Source of the DNA: Acanthochromis polyacanthus
Lineage: Eukaryota; Chordata; Actinopteri; Pomacentridae
Assembly: GCF_021347895.1 (NCBI RefSeq)
Contig: NC_067129.1
Coordinates: forward strand, 32,215,690-32,279,689
Direction of reading: 5' to 3'
DNA length: 64,000 bases
Translations under genes and position numbers: made by a program
The notes under the pieces: generated by a model
Seen by the model: the letters and a program-made list of their open reading frames with translations, nothing else
The model's database searches: none
What the model was told of the DNA's origin: nothing
Shown here: piece after piece, positions 32,789 through 45,005 of the stretch
Layout of the letters: each line of letters opens with the position of its first letter
How positions within the stretch are numbered: position 1 is the stretch's first letter

Positions 32789-35700
32789 ATGGAGGAGATC
32801 TACGTCAGGCATGTGGAGCTTCTGGGCTTCGAGAAACGCTTCTTCCCGAGTCAGCACTACGTAAGGCTAAAAACTTCTACTTCTCAGCCACAATTTCTGC
32901 TCAAAACACTCCAGATTCTCCAAAAAAACCTTTACATTTAGAGGTGGTTTTTTAACATAAGCTCAAGTGCTAAGAGTTAATGCGGTAAATTGTGGATTTT
33001 GTTCATTTTGTTGTTTGAAACCCTGACCTGTGTTTGCAGGTGTACATGCTGATGGTGAAATGGAGCAACCTCGCAGAGAAACTCATCTACAGGACGTATC
33101 CTGAAATTCACACTTTCCACGTGAGTTCCCAGAAAATCATTCAAATGCCTCCAGTAAATAAAGTTCAGTTAATAGAATCAGAAATGTTTCTGTGTTTGTG
33201 GCAGAAATCGCTGAAGGAGATGTTTCCCATCGAGGCCGGTCAAATAGAGAAGAAGGACAGAATCATCCCTTCATTACCAGGTTAGAATATCAAATGATTT
33301 CCTCATTTTGGGGTGAATTCACACCCCTGGGTCACTTTTCTAAGTTTTCCTCTTTTATTGCTTATAATATTGAAATCTGATAAAATTGAACTATTTTTTG
33401 GGCAATAATTTACAAAAAAGAATCTTTCAAGTCAAATTGAAATCACACTTCCACAAAGTAATGCCAAATGCGGCTGCATTTACAGCGTTGAACCCATGTT
33501 GGTCTCAGTCAGCCTGATCATCGAATATTTTGAATATTTTCTTTGCAAAACTGTTCAAGCTCTTTCAGCTTACACAGGAATTGTACGTGAACAGACCTAT
33601 TAAGAGTCAAGCCACAGATTCTCAGCTGGACTGAGGTCTGGACTCTGACTCTGCAGAACATTCTCCTTATCTTTGCTTCGATTCATTGTCTTGATGGAAA
33701 ACAAATCTTCTCCAAGTCTCAGTTCTCTTCGGACGGCATCAGATTGTCCTCCAGGATTTCTCTAGACTTTGCTGCATTTATTTTACCCTCTACCTTTACA
33801 AGCCTTCCAGGATCTACTGCTGAGAAACATCATGATGCTGCCACCACCATGCTTTACAGTGTGGATGGTGTGTTTGTGATGATGAGCTGTGTTTGGTGTC
33901 CACCAAACAAACCGTCTAGTCTGATGGACAAAAAGCTCAATTCTGGTCTCCTCAAACCAAAGAACCTTCTTCCACTTGACTCCAGAGTCTCCACATGTCT
34001 TCTGATGAACTCCAGTCCAGATTTAATCGTTTGTTTCATCAGGGTCTTTTTCTTTGAACTCTCCCATAGAGCTTTGACTGGTGAAGAACAGGCAACGGTT
34101 GTTGTTTGTATCACTAGTCTGTTTCTTGTAACTCCTTCAGAGGAGTCATAGGTGTCTTGGTGGCCTCCCTCAGTAGTCTCATTCTTGTAACTCCTTCAGA
34201 GGGGTCATAGGTGTCTTGGTGGCCTCCCTCAGTAGTCTCATTCTTGTAACTCCTTCAGAGGGGTCATAGGTGTCTTGGTGGCCTCCCTCAGTAGTCTCAT
34301 TCTTGTAACTCCTTCAGAGGAGTCACAGGTGTCTTGGTGGCCTCCCTCAGTAGTCTCATTCTTGTAACTCCTTCAGAGGGGTCATAGGTGTCTTGGTGGC
34401 CTCCCTCACTAGTCTCTTTCGTGCTCAGTTTTTGAGGACCTCCTGCTCTTGTCAGATTTATTCATGTTTTATATTCCCTCTATTTCTTAATAATGGATTT
34501 AACTGGACTCAAATGGATATTCAGTAACTTGGAAATCTTCTTGTGTCATCACCTATATAATGCTTTTTCTCAGAGTTTCTTGGAGTGTTCTTTAGTCTTC
34601 ATGGTGTAGTTGTATCGAGGAGTACTGACCCACCAGTGACTGGACCTTCCAGATACAACAGTCTTTATACTACAATCACTGAGACACAGTCACTGACCTC
34701 AGATAATTTGATTTGAACTAATTCTGTGACTTTTAGCACTAATTGGCTGCACCAGCGTCAAATTAGGCGAGTGACTTTACATGAGAAGAGTACTTAGGCA
34801 CTTATTTTACATTTTATATTTTTAATTAATGTACATTATTTTGTAGAAATCCGTTTTAACTTTGACATGAATGACTTTTTTAGGTGTATTCTTGTCAAGA
34901 AAGGCCAAACTGCACTGACCATGATTCAATGCTGAACTAATACACGGAGAAAACATCTAGTTGGGTTGAAAACTTTCTATGTCTTATAGCTGCAAGCTGC
35001 AGAAGTCAAAATGAACATCAAACCACAGAGTAGTATTAAAAGAAACATTGCCCTGTCAGTTAAAACCCCCACTACATGCTGTAATGCTCTTTCAGGAAGC
35101 ACCTGTGATTATAAAACACTTGTGGGTGAATTTACTTCTCTCTTTTTGCAAGCGCAACATTGTTAATCATCGTAATCTAAAGTCCTGCACCTCTATGGAA
35201 CCAGAACAACCGGAAGAAATTGGTTCTGTGCAGAAAGACACAATTAATACATCAACAACTGTAGTCAGAAAAAAAAAACAGAAGTGCGATTGTAAAATTT
35301 ATGGAGAGATTTTTGGGGCATTTCCCATTTGACTTTCAGTTTTTGCAGACAGCCAGGTGTCACAAAGAGAAATCCGTCTGTGTTTTCACCATCGTTTTCT
35401 GTTCCTGCTCAGATACCCGGGGACAGTTTCCATGAAAACAGAACTACGGCTTTAGCACATTCCCCTTGTGACACTTTAATTGCAAAACACTTGCCGCAAC
35501 GCGAAGAAAGAGAAGCGAAGATGAAACCTCAGACCTGACGAAACAGCAGCCAGAAGTTAAAAAAATCAGTCCTTTTTGTGCAGTAAGACAACGAAGATGC
35601 TAAACTAAGCTTGCAAATCAGTTGGTACTTTTAATTTAATAGTAGATAAAACATTTTTTCTTACATATCTGCACATTCGACCAAACAATTTCTCAAATAT

Positions 35701-38700
35701 TTAATCCACCGCTTGTCATATTCCATTTTTATGACACAAATCAGAAGACGAAATAGCTGCTGTTTGTCTCTAATAGACATTTTTCAATATTTCTGGTTGA
35801 TTATCAGAAATTTATGTGGATTTTACATTGCAGAGGGTTCTCTCTGTCGAATAAATAACCAATTTTATTTCTATTAATCAAAAACGAGATCATCTACTAA
35901 CTGCACATCTTTGTGACTCATTTACAGAATTTTTACTTTTGTCAAAGAGACATAAAAAAACTCCACAAAAGAAACGGTATTTTATTGTTGGATAAGTTTT
36001 GACCATTAAACACGATTTTGTCCTAAAAGTATTTTCATTGTGTGGCTCCAAAAGGCTGAAGGGTAAAATTTTAACTCATAGATATGGAAACGAAACAACC
36101 ACTGACTGCTCACGTTAAGAAGATTTATTTTGTATTGAAAGTTTGTTTTTTACATTTATTTTATATTTAAATATGCAGATGAGTCACAGTCTCATCAAAA
36201 AGGCTCTGATTTGCATTAATTTCCAGAACAGAAATTTTAGCTTTCAACACAACCAGCTTCAAAATTCATGTTTCATTTTTTTTACAAATTAGAGAAAAAA
36301 TGTTTTACAGAGACAATTTTGGGATCTCTCAAGAATTAAAAATGCATTTTCAGCCCTTTTTTAGGAGTAAAGTGTCATCTTGTGATTGAAGAAATAATAA
36401 AACAGTGAAAATCTTTAAATTCTAAATAAGAACACAAATAGAAAGTCTGGTGGATTTAAATGCTGCCGAAGTGGAGATTTGTGGCTTAAAGTTTGAGGAA
36501 AAATAGTTATTTTGCCAAAGCAAACTTTAAAAATAATGAAATCTACAAATGAAAATATTCAAAGTGAAGTAAAATAAACACCTAAATGTGCATTTTGGAA
36601 GTTTTCCCTCCACAAGTTTGAAGTAAGAATTGTGATGAAAATGAAATGTCAAACTTAATCAGTGCACGACTAAACTGTTGCTGCATGTGACGTCACAAGA
36701 ATCCTCGCTTGCTTTGTCTCGTTGTTAAATATTTTTGAATATTTTATGATATTTTTCTGCATGAGGAATGACTTGTATATCAAATGGTCCTCCGATATTG
36801 TACTGTATGTTTTTGACCGTCGTGTTTTGAAATGTCTGCTGTGTCTGCATGCACAAAAATTCAAAGAATCGCTGAGTCTTTTTGTGTTGCCTTTTTTTTT
36901 TTTTTTACCTGAAATCGGTCTTGACTGTTTATGTTTGCGTGTTCAGCTCCAAAGTGGGTGGACAGCCAGAAGTCGAGAGAAACCAGGAAGATCACGCTGG
37001 CCGAGTACTGCCACTCACTGGTCAACTTGCCGCCTCACATCTCCCGCTGCAAACTCCTCTCCAGCTTCTTCAAGGTCCGACCAGAGGACGAGAACCCGCC
37101 GGCCCCGAACACGTCAGTGCTTCACACAGACCTCTGCTTCCACTACAAACCAACAGAAAGTGTAAATTAAAATGCAGCTCAGTTTTTTAAAATATGACAA
37201 TTTTTTCTTCAGACTGAAAAGAAACGAGACATTTGTGGTGTCCAGGGAGCTCAACAGAGGTGTTGCATCTGGTAAGAGTCATTTAAAATGAAATTCATGC
37301 AAACTTAACTGTTTAGCCTCTGATTCTTTATATGTTCACAATCTAAAACTTCGTGTTATCTGCACACGCAGTCATCAATCCTGGAAAAGGGGTTTTCCTG
37401 TAAGAAGTCTTTCCTTATAGGTGAGATGAGAAAAGATAAGTTAAGATAAAATAAGATGAGATGAGATTAGATGAGAAATGGCAAACTGATATTAGATGAG
37501 ATAAAATAAGATGAGATGAGATTAAAATAAGATGAGATGAAATAAAATAAGATTAGATGAGATAAAATGAGATAAAATAAGGAGATGAAATCAAATAAGA
37601 TTAGATTAGATAAAATAAGATGTAATGAAATTAGATACAATGATAAAAGATAATCTAAGATCAGACAGGATGAGATTAGATAAAATGGAATAAAATTAGA
37701 TACAATCAAATGAGTTAAGATGAAATGAGATAAAATAGAAGACATGAGATTAGATGTGAAGAGAAAAGATAATCTAAGATCAGATGAGATGAGAGCAAAT
37801 GAGATGAAATGAGACAATAATAAGTTGAAATGAGAGAAGATGGGATAAAACAGGATGAGATGATATAAAATAAGATGACATGAGATTAGGTGAGATGAGA
37901 AAAGACGAACTAAGATCACATTAGACAACACACAAAATAAGATGAGTTGAGATAACATGACATAAAATCTGATTAGATCAGATGAGATGAGATTTTTAAA
38001 AAAAAAGATTAGATAAGACAAAAGGAGATAAGATACATTTTTACCATCAAACAGACTTTTCTGAGCTTATCAGAAAAGCACAACTCAATTTTGTGATACT
38101 GAGCTGCATACATAAAAAAGGTTTACTAAACTATTCAAACACCTTTGGTTATTCAAACATACATGTATAACTGTGTTTAATATCCTTTAAGACGACTACA
38201 TTCCAAAGCTAAAAACATCCATAAACCTGACTTTATTTCCAGCTACAAGTTATTTAGCGGCTCAGATTGTCCACGATTCCTGAAACTAAAAGAGACACCC
38301 GTGTTTTACCTTTCAGAGATTTCTGGCCCCATCATCCTGGACACCTACAGAGTGATCGCAGACTTTGAAAAGACGTCCAAACATGAGATCAACCTGCACA
38401 CCGGCGACCTGGTGGAGATTGTGGAGAAAAATCAGAATGGTGAGCAGAAAATTAAAAGAGAATATCATTTTAAAATCACAAACATGGCATATGTGCTAGA
38501 GTGGAAAATGGTTATCTGTCCTTCCATCTGCAACTATTTAAAGTTTACATTTTCTGCATCAACATAATACAGTAATAAATATACTCATTTCTAAAATGAT
38601 TTTTCAAATCTTAGGAGAAATAAGAGCTAAACTATACAACACTAGTCACCTAGATCATAGTTTGCATCATAATGTGAAGCATGGTGGTGGCAACATCATG

Positions 38701-41700
38701 ATGTGAAGCATGGTGGTGGCAACATTATGATGTGAAGCATGGTGGTAGCAGCATCATGATGTGAAGCATGGTGGTGGCAGCATCATGATGTGAAGCATGG
38801 TGGTGGCAGCATCATGATGTGAAGCACGGTGGTGGTAACATCATGATGTGAAGCATGGTGGTGGTAACATCATGATGTGAAGCATGGTGGTGGTAACATT
38901 ATGATGTGAAGCATGGTGGTGGTAACATCATGGCGCGAGGATGCTTCTGGAAGGCTTGCAAAGGTAGAAGATAAAAATAAACAAGCAAAGTCTAGAGAAA
39001 TCCTGGAGGACAACCTGATGCAGTCTGAAAAGAACTGAGACTTGGACAATATTTGTTTTCCTTACTTCCTATATTTGCATTTCTTAATACTTATTTATTG
39101 TTAGTTTGTTTTTGTGCTGAGTTGTGGTGGTTCTGTCTTTGTGTTTAGGCTGGTGGTTCTGCCAGTTGGAGTCCAAACGAGGCTGGGTTCCTGCGTCCTA
39201 CCTGGAGCCTCTGGATGGACCGGAGGAGGCCGAGGACGCCGAGCCCGACTACGAAGGTGAGCACTGTTTTGTCATGTCGCTGATTTGGTCTCTTTCCTTG
39301 CGGTTGTATTTATTTAAAGTGCTGCATATCTCTGCAGGTGAGCTGCATGCCACCGTCCAAGCCTACAAGGCTGAGCAGGAGGACGAGATTTCTCTGGAGG
39401 TCGGTGAAACCGTGGAGGTCATTCACAAGCTGCTGGACGGCTGGTGGGTCGTCAGGTACGATCCACACCACCTCAGAAAACATTACGTTTGTCGTCTGTT
39501 ATATGTTGCTTTCAAAACATACCTGAGAGTGCAGTTCAGCTGCATGGAGGTGTAATTTCTGAGATGAGATAATGATGAGATGAGATAAAATAAGATGAGT
39601 TGAGATTGGATGTGAAAAGAAAATTTAAGATGAGATTAAATGAGAATGCATGAAATGAGATAAAATAAGGTGAGATAAGATGATGTAAAATCATATAAGA
39701 CAAAATAAGATGAGATGGGATAGAAAAAGATGAACTAAGACGCGATAAAATGTGATGAGATAAGATGAAATATAAGACAAAATAAGATAAGATGTGATGA
39801 GACATGACAAGATAAAATAAAATGTGATTAGATGAGATAAAATGAGATTAGATGAAAAAAATAAGCTCAGATAAGATGCGATGAAGTATCATAAGGTAAG
39901 ATAAAGAACAAAACGAGATAAGATTAAATGAGATAAGATCAAAAATTATATGAGGAAACACGATAAGATGTGATAAGATATTAGATAAAACGAGATAAGA
40001 TGAAATTTGATGAGATGAAATAAGATAAGATTAGATTAGATGAAATATAATAATATAAAATAAGATGAGATGACATAAGATAAGATAAGATGTGATGAGA
40101 TTGATAAGAAGAATAAGTTCAGATAAGATACGATGAGTTATCATAAGGTGAGCTAAAATAACACAAGATGAGAAAAGATGAGATGAAAAGGGATTAGATT
40201 AGATGAAATATGATAAGATAAGACGAGATTAAAATAAGAAGAAATAAGATGCGATAAAATGAGATGAGATTACATGAAGTATGATAAAATGAGATTAGAT
40301 GACAAAAATAAGTACAGATAAGGTGCGATGAAGTAACACGAGATGAGATAAAATAATACAAGATTAGATTAGATAAAATGAGATGAGATACGATAAATTT
40401 CAGTGATAAAATCACCATTAAACAGCCTTTTAGCAGCTTTCAAAAAATAACTGAAAATGCATAGCAGTGTTGTTTTTTGGAGACAGCATTGAAACATGTT
40501 TGTAAAATGAATTTCACTGTGGATTTCAACTTGAAGTTTGTTTTTAAGCTTGTACTTGTTCACATTTTGTAAAATCAAAAACTCTGAATCAGCTATGAAC
40601 AGCTCTTTGTCCAACTTATCATTGGATTTACTGACATCTTTCACTAAATTGCGGCGGCAAAAACCTGCGTAAGCATAAGCCTTTTCATTTGAACATCAAG
40701 AGGGAAACACAATTTCCTTCATTCTGGTGAACTTTTATCCAACAATTCATTCCTTTTCTGCTTCACGTTTTGGTGGAAATGCCAGATTTCACTCAAATTT
40801 ATTAGTGTATGAACAGTTTTATGTCTACTCTACATGTGAAATGCACCTATGTTAAGAGAAAAGAAGCTAATTTTTTTTTTTTTTGCACAGGAAAGGGGAG
40901 GAGACGGGTCATTTCCCCTCCATGTTCCTGCAGAAGGCTGGCAAAAAGGAGAAATATGACACTGAGAGGATGAACCTGAGGGGACAGAAGCCACCACCTC
41001 GCAGGTCTGCTCATATTTTATTCTGATGTTCATTTTCATTTCATCTCTTTAAATCATTTTAAACTGCCAAACTCTTATTAGCACTCTGATTGGCACTTTA
41101 AAGTAGCTGAAGCAAAGAATTAACACAAATAAACAGGTTTTTGTTCATATCTTCTTTCTAAAATGTACATTTTCCACTGATGTGCAGGTTTGCACGTACT
41201 CCCCATGTTGTCACTCTGGTGTTTTATTGCGTCACTTCCCATTAAAAGGAAATTCTGTTGCACCACAGCTGATTTCATTTCTCCTCGCTGCAGACCGCCA
41301 TGAATTTCTCTCCTATTATGGATCTAATGGCTCCACTTCTGCTTGTATTATTGACCACAAAAACATCTGATCTCATTTTCAGGCTGCCTGATTTCCAAAA
41401 CCTACAGATTTCAGTGGCGTCTTTTGAGCTTTAGCTGTTTAGATTTTCTGAAACACGCTTTCAGATGTGCTCTCCTTTCCACATGAAGTTACAGTATTAC
41501 ACATGATAAAGAAATAGTGCAAACAAAATTAAATTATTGCACACAATTATGAAATATTTCACCTGAAAAAGATGATATTTGATAAAATAAGATGAGATAA
41601 AATAAGCTAAAATAGCAGAAGGCAAGATGAGATGAGACAAAATAAGATGAGATGAGATCAAATAAGATGAGATGAGATCAAATGAAATAAGATGAGATAA

Positions 41701-44113
41701 ATAGAATAAGATGAGATGAGATGAGACAAAATAAGATGAGTGGAGATAAGAAAATGAGATGAGATAAATCTTTCATTAATCCCAAATTTCTAGTGTCAGC
41801 AACAAAAGTTAGAGTTCAAAAATGCAGGAACATCAGTAAATACACATTAGTATTGCTGATCATGTACAGATTGCACAAATTCCTCTGAATATGTTGAATA
41901 GAGTTATTACACAAGGTTTTTCTCCAGGATAAAAACATTTTGATATTGCACACATTCTTCTACAAGTATTGATATTACTAAATGTACAAAACACTACATT
42001 TAGTGTAAATGTTTTAGTGAAAACACAGATAATGCACTGATGAGTGAGTTTGACTGTTTTGTTGGCAAAGTTTGTGATATGTTGCAGTTCAACTCACCAG
42101 ACCTCCTCTGTGTGTTTCTGCCTCAGGTCCACCATCAGAAACGCCAAGAGCATCCACAGCAAGGCTCGCCAGCGGCTCAGCCAGGACACCTACCGCCGGA
42201 ATAGCCGCCGATACCTGCAGCACAAAGCCGGACGCCTCGCCGAGCCACTCAGGAACTCCAAGAACTCTGCGAAGTCGCCGCTGAGGGAGAGGAAGAACCA
42301 AAGTAATGAATCACACTGGGGTTATTCCATCTCATGTGGACCTTCTGCTCCACCGTCTATGATCTGCTTGAAACGTCATAAACTCTGCATGTCTAAAATG
42401 GCATCGGAGAAATTTGACATACTAGACCATTCCAAGATAATTTTGTTTAAAATTCCCCATTGAGTCACTTTCCTTTTCTTAATCAGCTTTGCTCCAAGCA
42501 GGAATCAAGCTCATTTACAAAATGTAGAGATGTTTAGGGCATATTATTCTCCTGTTTCTAAATAAAACCCCTCAGAAAGGAAATATTGCACATTATATTG
42601 ACAAACTGTAATATGAGATAAAACGAGATGAGATAAAATAAGATGATATTAGATCAGATTAGATAAAATAAGATGAAATAAAATAAAATGAGATGAGACA
42701 AGATAGAATACAATAAGATTAATTAAAATAAGATACGATAAAATAAGATGACATGAAAAAAATGAAAATGAGAGGAGATTAAATTAGATGAGACTAAATG
42801 AGATAACATAAAATATGATGAGACAAAATGAGATCAGACAAAATAAGATGAGACATATGATAGAATACAATAAGATGAGATAAAACAAGATGACATGAGA
42901 TAAACTTGGATGAGATTAGATTAAATAAGATGAAGTCAGATAAAACAAGATTAGATAAAAAATAAGATGACATGAGAATAGATGAGACAAGAAATGATAA
43001 GTTAAGATAAAACATAATGAGACTAAATGATATGAGATATATGAAATACTTTTTCTGGGACAATTTTGTTTAAAATTTGCTGTCGACCCACATTCAGCAG
43101 TTTTTTTTTTAAATTAGAAAATATATTTGAACAACAAAATGTCAGTAAATTGTTTACACAAAAGCCTGCGATCAAGTAATTCTTAATAAAAAGTATTCTG
43201 CTTGTTTTATTTTGTATTATTGTGACACTCAGCTACATGGAGTTCAGAAAATATCACTAGTTGATTTCTGCATTATTATTATGCTTTGGTAAAGTGAGCT
43301 CAAAGATGGATCTTGTCATGAAAGCTTCATTTTTTCTCACACTTAACTCATCCATAATCAGTGATTATTTGATCTACTTGTCGAATTTTGAAGTTTCTGA
43401 ATCAATGACATGATGAGAAATAACTGTGAAAATTCTAGCCGTTGAGCTTTAATAGTTCTTGAGATATTGTATAGACTAGAAGCTATTTTTACTGGACAGC
43501 ATCACTGTATATCATAATAAACATCCCCACAGTGAAGCACGGTGGTGGCAGTACCATCATGTGGGGATGCTTCTCATCATTGCAATATTATAGATTCTGA
43601 ATCGATGACATGATCAGAAATAACAGTGACAATCAGAAGCTTTTATCTTTAATAGTTCCTGAGATATTGTCGTTCAGACAGCCTCAGATTTAAATGTGCA
43701 AAGAAAGAAAGAAAGTGAGTTATTTTTTAAAACATTTTATCAAAAAAGTGTATTTTAGATCAGCTAAAATTTCACAGAAATCTTTATAAATATCATTAAT
43801 TTATGGGGTTAAATTTCAAGCAAATCAGAGGAGCAAATTGAGGAGAAACATCTGCAGATTTGAGATGGCGAGTTTCAATCTAAATATCTCAAAAACAGCT
43901 CTGAGCGCAGACATAACCGGATGCTATTTCTGTCCGACAGATAACATCCCCGAGCAGTCCAGCTCCAGCTCTGAGGGCGAGCTGAAGAAGGAGGCTCCGG
44001 TCGTCCCTCCACGGCCGAGTCCGGAGCTCATCCTGGAGCGCTGCACCGACAAAACCCGCAAGAAAGTCAGCATCCACAAGTCAAGCACCAACTCCACCAG
44101 CTCTGCCAGCTAG
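32789..44113 (+). CDS. ncf1: Neutrophil cytosolic factor 1 (p47phox), 11 exons, 421 residues
   Basis: Cytosolic organiser of the phagocyte NADPH oxidase; on phosphorylation it binds p22phox and membrane lipids and brings p67phox to the complex. Exons: 32,789-32,860; 33,040-33,120; 33,205-33,280; 36,947-37,112; 37,213-37,271; 38,317-38,439; 39,149-39,256; 39,338-39,455; 40,891-41,004; 42,127-42,302; 43,941-44,113. All borders are GT-AG and the frame is continuous over 1,266 nt. Domains: PX, residues 1-125 ([21 protein letters not shown]); SH3-A about 160-215 (W194, W195); SH3-B about 230-285 (W264, W265); autoinhibitory polybasic region 300-337 with Ser307, Ser314, Ser324 and Ser332 in R-x-x-S-like contexts; proline-rich PVVPPRP at 384-390, the p67phox-binding motif. 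Slightly longer than the 390-residue human protein because of Ser-rich C-terminal additions. Intact, no lesions. Introns are heavily loaded with tandem repeats. Confidence 0.97.
33445..34995 (-). pseudogene. Tc1 relic in ncf1 intron 3, minus strand
   Basis: The minus strand shows fragments of a transposase of the common CAGTG-terminus fish Tc1 family: [20 protein letters not shown] near 33,950 and 'caagacaatgaatcgaagc' for the QDN(D)..K region near 33,685. The TIR-like 3' sequence ('tttgtagaaatccgttttaac') lies at 34,840-34,860, and the terminal 'gggttgaaaactttctatg' near 34,963-34,981. Frames are broken throughout. A segment has been amplified into a 59 bp minisatellite (34,125-34,420). Confidence 0.75.
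34125..34420. repeat. 59 bp minisatellite, five copies, built from Tc1 coding sequence
   Basis: Unit starts at 34,125, 34,184, 34,243, 34,302 and 34,361. Read on the minus strand each unit encodes [16 protein letters not shown], a recognisable stretch of the Tc1 DNA-binding region. The same segment is single copy in the related relic at 58,270-58,330. Confidence 0.9.
34996..36946. other. Rest of ncf1 intron 3, no further gene seen
   Basis: AT-rich intronic sequence with a polypyrimidine tract before the exon 4 acceptor at 36,946. Open stretches at 35,048-35,538 have no recognisable domain. Confidence 0.5.
37420..38030. repeat. GATGAGATAAAATAA-like array 1 (ncf1 intron 5)
   Basis: About 610 bp of degenerate units mixing GATGAGAT and AAAATAA blocks, purine-rich on the sense strand. 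An apparent 184-codon minus-strand open stretch here is an artefact of the repeat. Confidence 0.9.
38674..38934. repeat. 29 bp minisatellite, nine copies, derived from Tc1 transposase
   Basis: Starts at 38,674, 38,703, 38,732 and so on every 29 bp to 38,906. The unit 'gtgaagcatggtggtggca' plus 'acatcatgat' encodes the transposase glycine box VKHGGG(S/N)IM in one frame. It is followed at 38,935-39,060 by colinear Tc1 sequence ('aggatgcttctggaaggcttg', then 'gaactgagacttgga'). It lies in ncf1 intron 6. Confidence 0.9.
39558..40400. repeat. GATGAGATAAAATAA-like array 2 (ncf1 intron 8)
   Basis: About 840 bp, the longest of the five arrays, same motif composition and orientation as array 1. Confidence 0.9.
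41568..41768. repeat. GATGAGATAAAATAA-like array 3 (ncf1 intron 9)
   Basis: About 200 bp. Its right edge runs into 'gagataaatctttcattaatccc', similar to the LINE 3' tail at 8,402 ('agataatcctttattgctccc'), hinting that the array grew from a LINE tail. Confidence 0.85.
42480..42605 (+). repeat. 130 bp block preceding array 4 (copy 1 of 3)
   Basis: 'gctccaagcaggaa' ... 'gtttagggcatattattctcctgtttctaaa' ... 'atattgcacattatattgaca' is repeated at 44,130-44,275 before array 5. A shorter version follows array 5 at 45,020-45,120. Confidence 0.8.
42612..43045. repeat. GATGAGATAAAATAA-like array 4 (ncf1 intron 10)
   Basis: About 430 bp, preceded by the 130 bp block that also precedes array 5. Confidence 0.9.
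43530..43582 (+). pseudogene. Tc1 transposase glycine-box fragment
   Basis: 'cagtgaagcacggtggtggcag' ... 'atcatgtggggatgcttc' encodes VKHGGGS, then IMWGCF with a small insertion. It is a single unit of the sequence amplified at 38,674, in ncf1 intron 10. Confidence 0.75.
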
Positions 44114-44129
44114 CAGCTTCACATCACCG

Positions 44130-44275
44130 TCAGACAGCCTTTTTAGGAGTTTATTTCCAAGCAGGAAGGCAGCTCAGCGATAAAATGTAGTGATGTTTAG
44201 AGCATATTATTCTCCTGTTTCTAAACAAAATCCCCTCAAAAATGAAATACTGCACATCATATTGACATATTGGAA
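44130..44275 (+). repeat. 130 bp block preceding array 5 (copy 2 of 3)
   Basis: Lies just beyond the ncf1 stop codon and so probably forms part of its 3' UTR. Copy 3 is at 45,020-45,120. Confidence 0.75.
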
Positions 44276-45005
44276 TGAGAGATGAGATGAGATAAAATAA
44301 GATGAAATTAGATTTTTTTTAAAGATGAGATGAGATAAAACAAGATGAGATAAGATGAGATTTAAAAACAAGATAAGATGAGATCAGCTGAGACATTACA
44401 AAAGATGAGAAAAAATAAGATGAAATGAGATCATAGGAGCTAACATTACATAAAATGAGAACGGAAGAGGAGATGAGATTAAAAATAAATTATATGATAA
44501 GATAAAGTGAGATAAGATAAAATATGATGAGAGGACAAAACGTTACATAGTATGATATAAAATACATTTGATGAGATGAGAAAAGAAAGCTTAAGAAGAA
44601 ATGAGATTAAGAATAGATGAGATGAGACAAGACAACTTGAGATGAAAAAATAAAATAAGATGAGCCAAGGTGATATGGGAGGAAATGAGATTGCATGAAA
44701 TAAGATGAGATGAAAGATGATGAAATGAGATAAAATAGATTAGATAAGCTAAAATGAGACAAGATGAGATAAGCAGAGACGAGATAAGATGAATTAAGAT
44801 AAAATACGATGAAATGAGATCAAATAAGATGAGATGCAACAAGCTGAAACAAGATGAGACAAGATGAAACGAGATAAAAAGATGAGATAATACAAGGTGA
44901 GATAAGATGAGACAAAATACGATGACATGAGATAAAACAAGATGAAATAAGGTAAAATTAGATCAAATAAGATAAGATGAGATCAAATGAGATGAGATAA
45001 ACCTC
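44276..45005. repeat. GATGAGATAAAATAA-like array 5 (ncf1 3' flank)
   Basis: About 730 bp of the same degenerate motif starting 160 bp after the ncf1 stop codon. No AATAAA lies between stop and array, so the mature ncf1 3' end is unresolved. Confidence 0.9.

Noticed and set aside
33744..34151. 135-codon plus-strand open frame in ncf1 intron 3
   Set aside because: It is the antisense shadow of a Tc1 transposase relic.
37467..38021. 184-codon open frame on the minus strand
   Set aside because: It lies entirely within the GATGAGATAAAATAA array. The lack of stops follows from the repeat, and the Leu/Ile/Ser-rich translation is meaningless.
38674..38934. Regularly spaced repeats resembling a CRISPR array
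   Set aside because: The 29 bp units are directly abutting with no unique spacers, and derive from Tc1 coding sequence.
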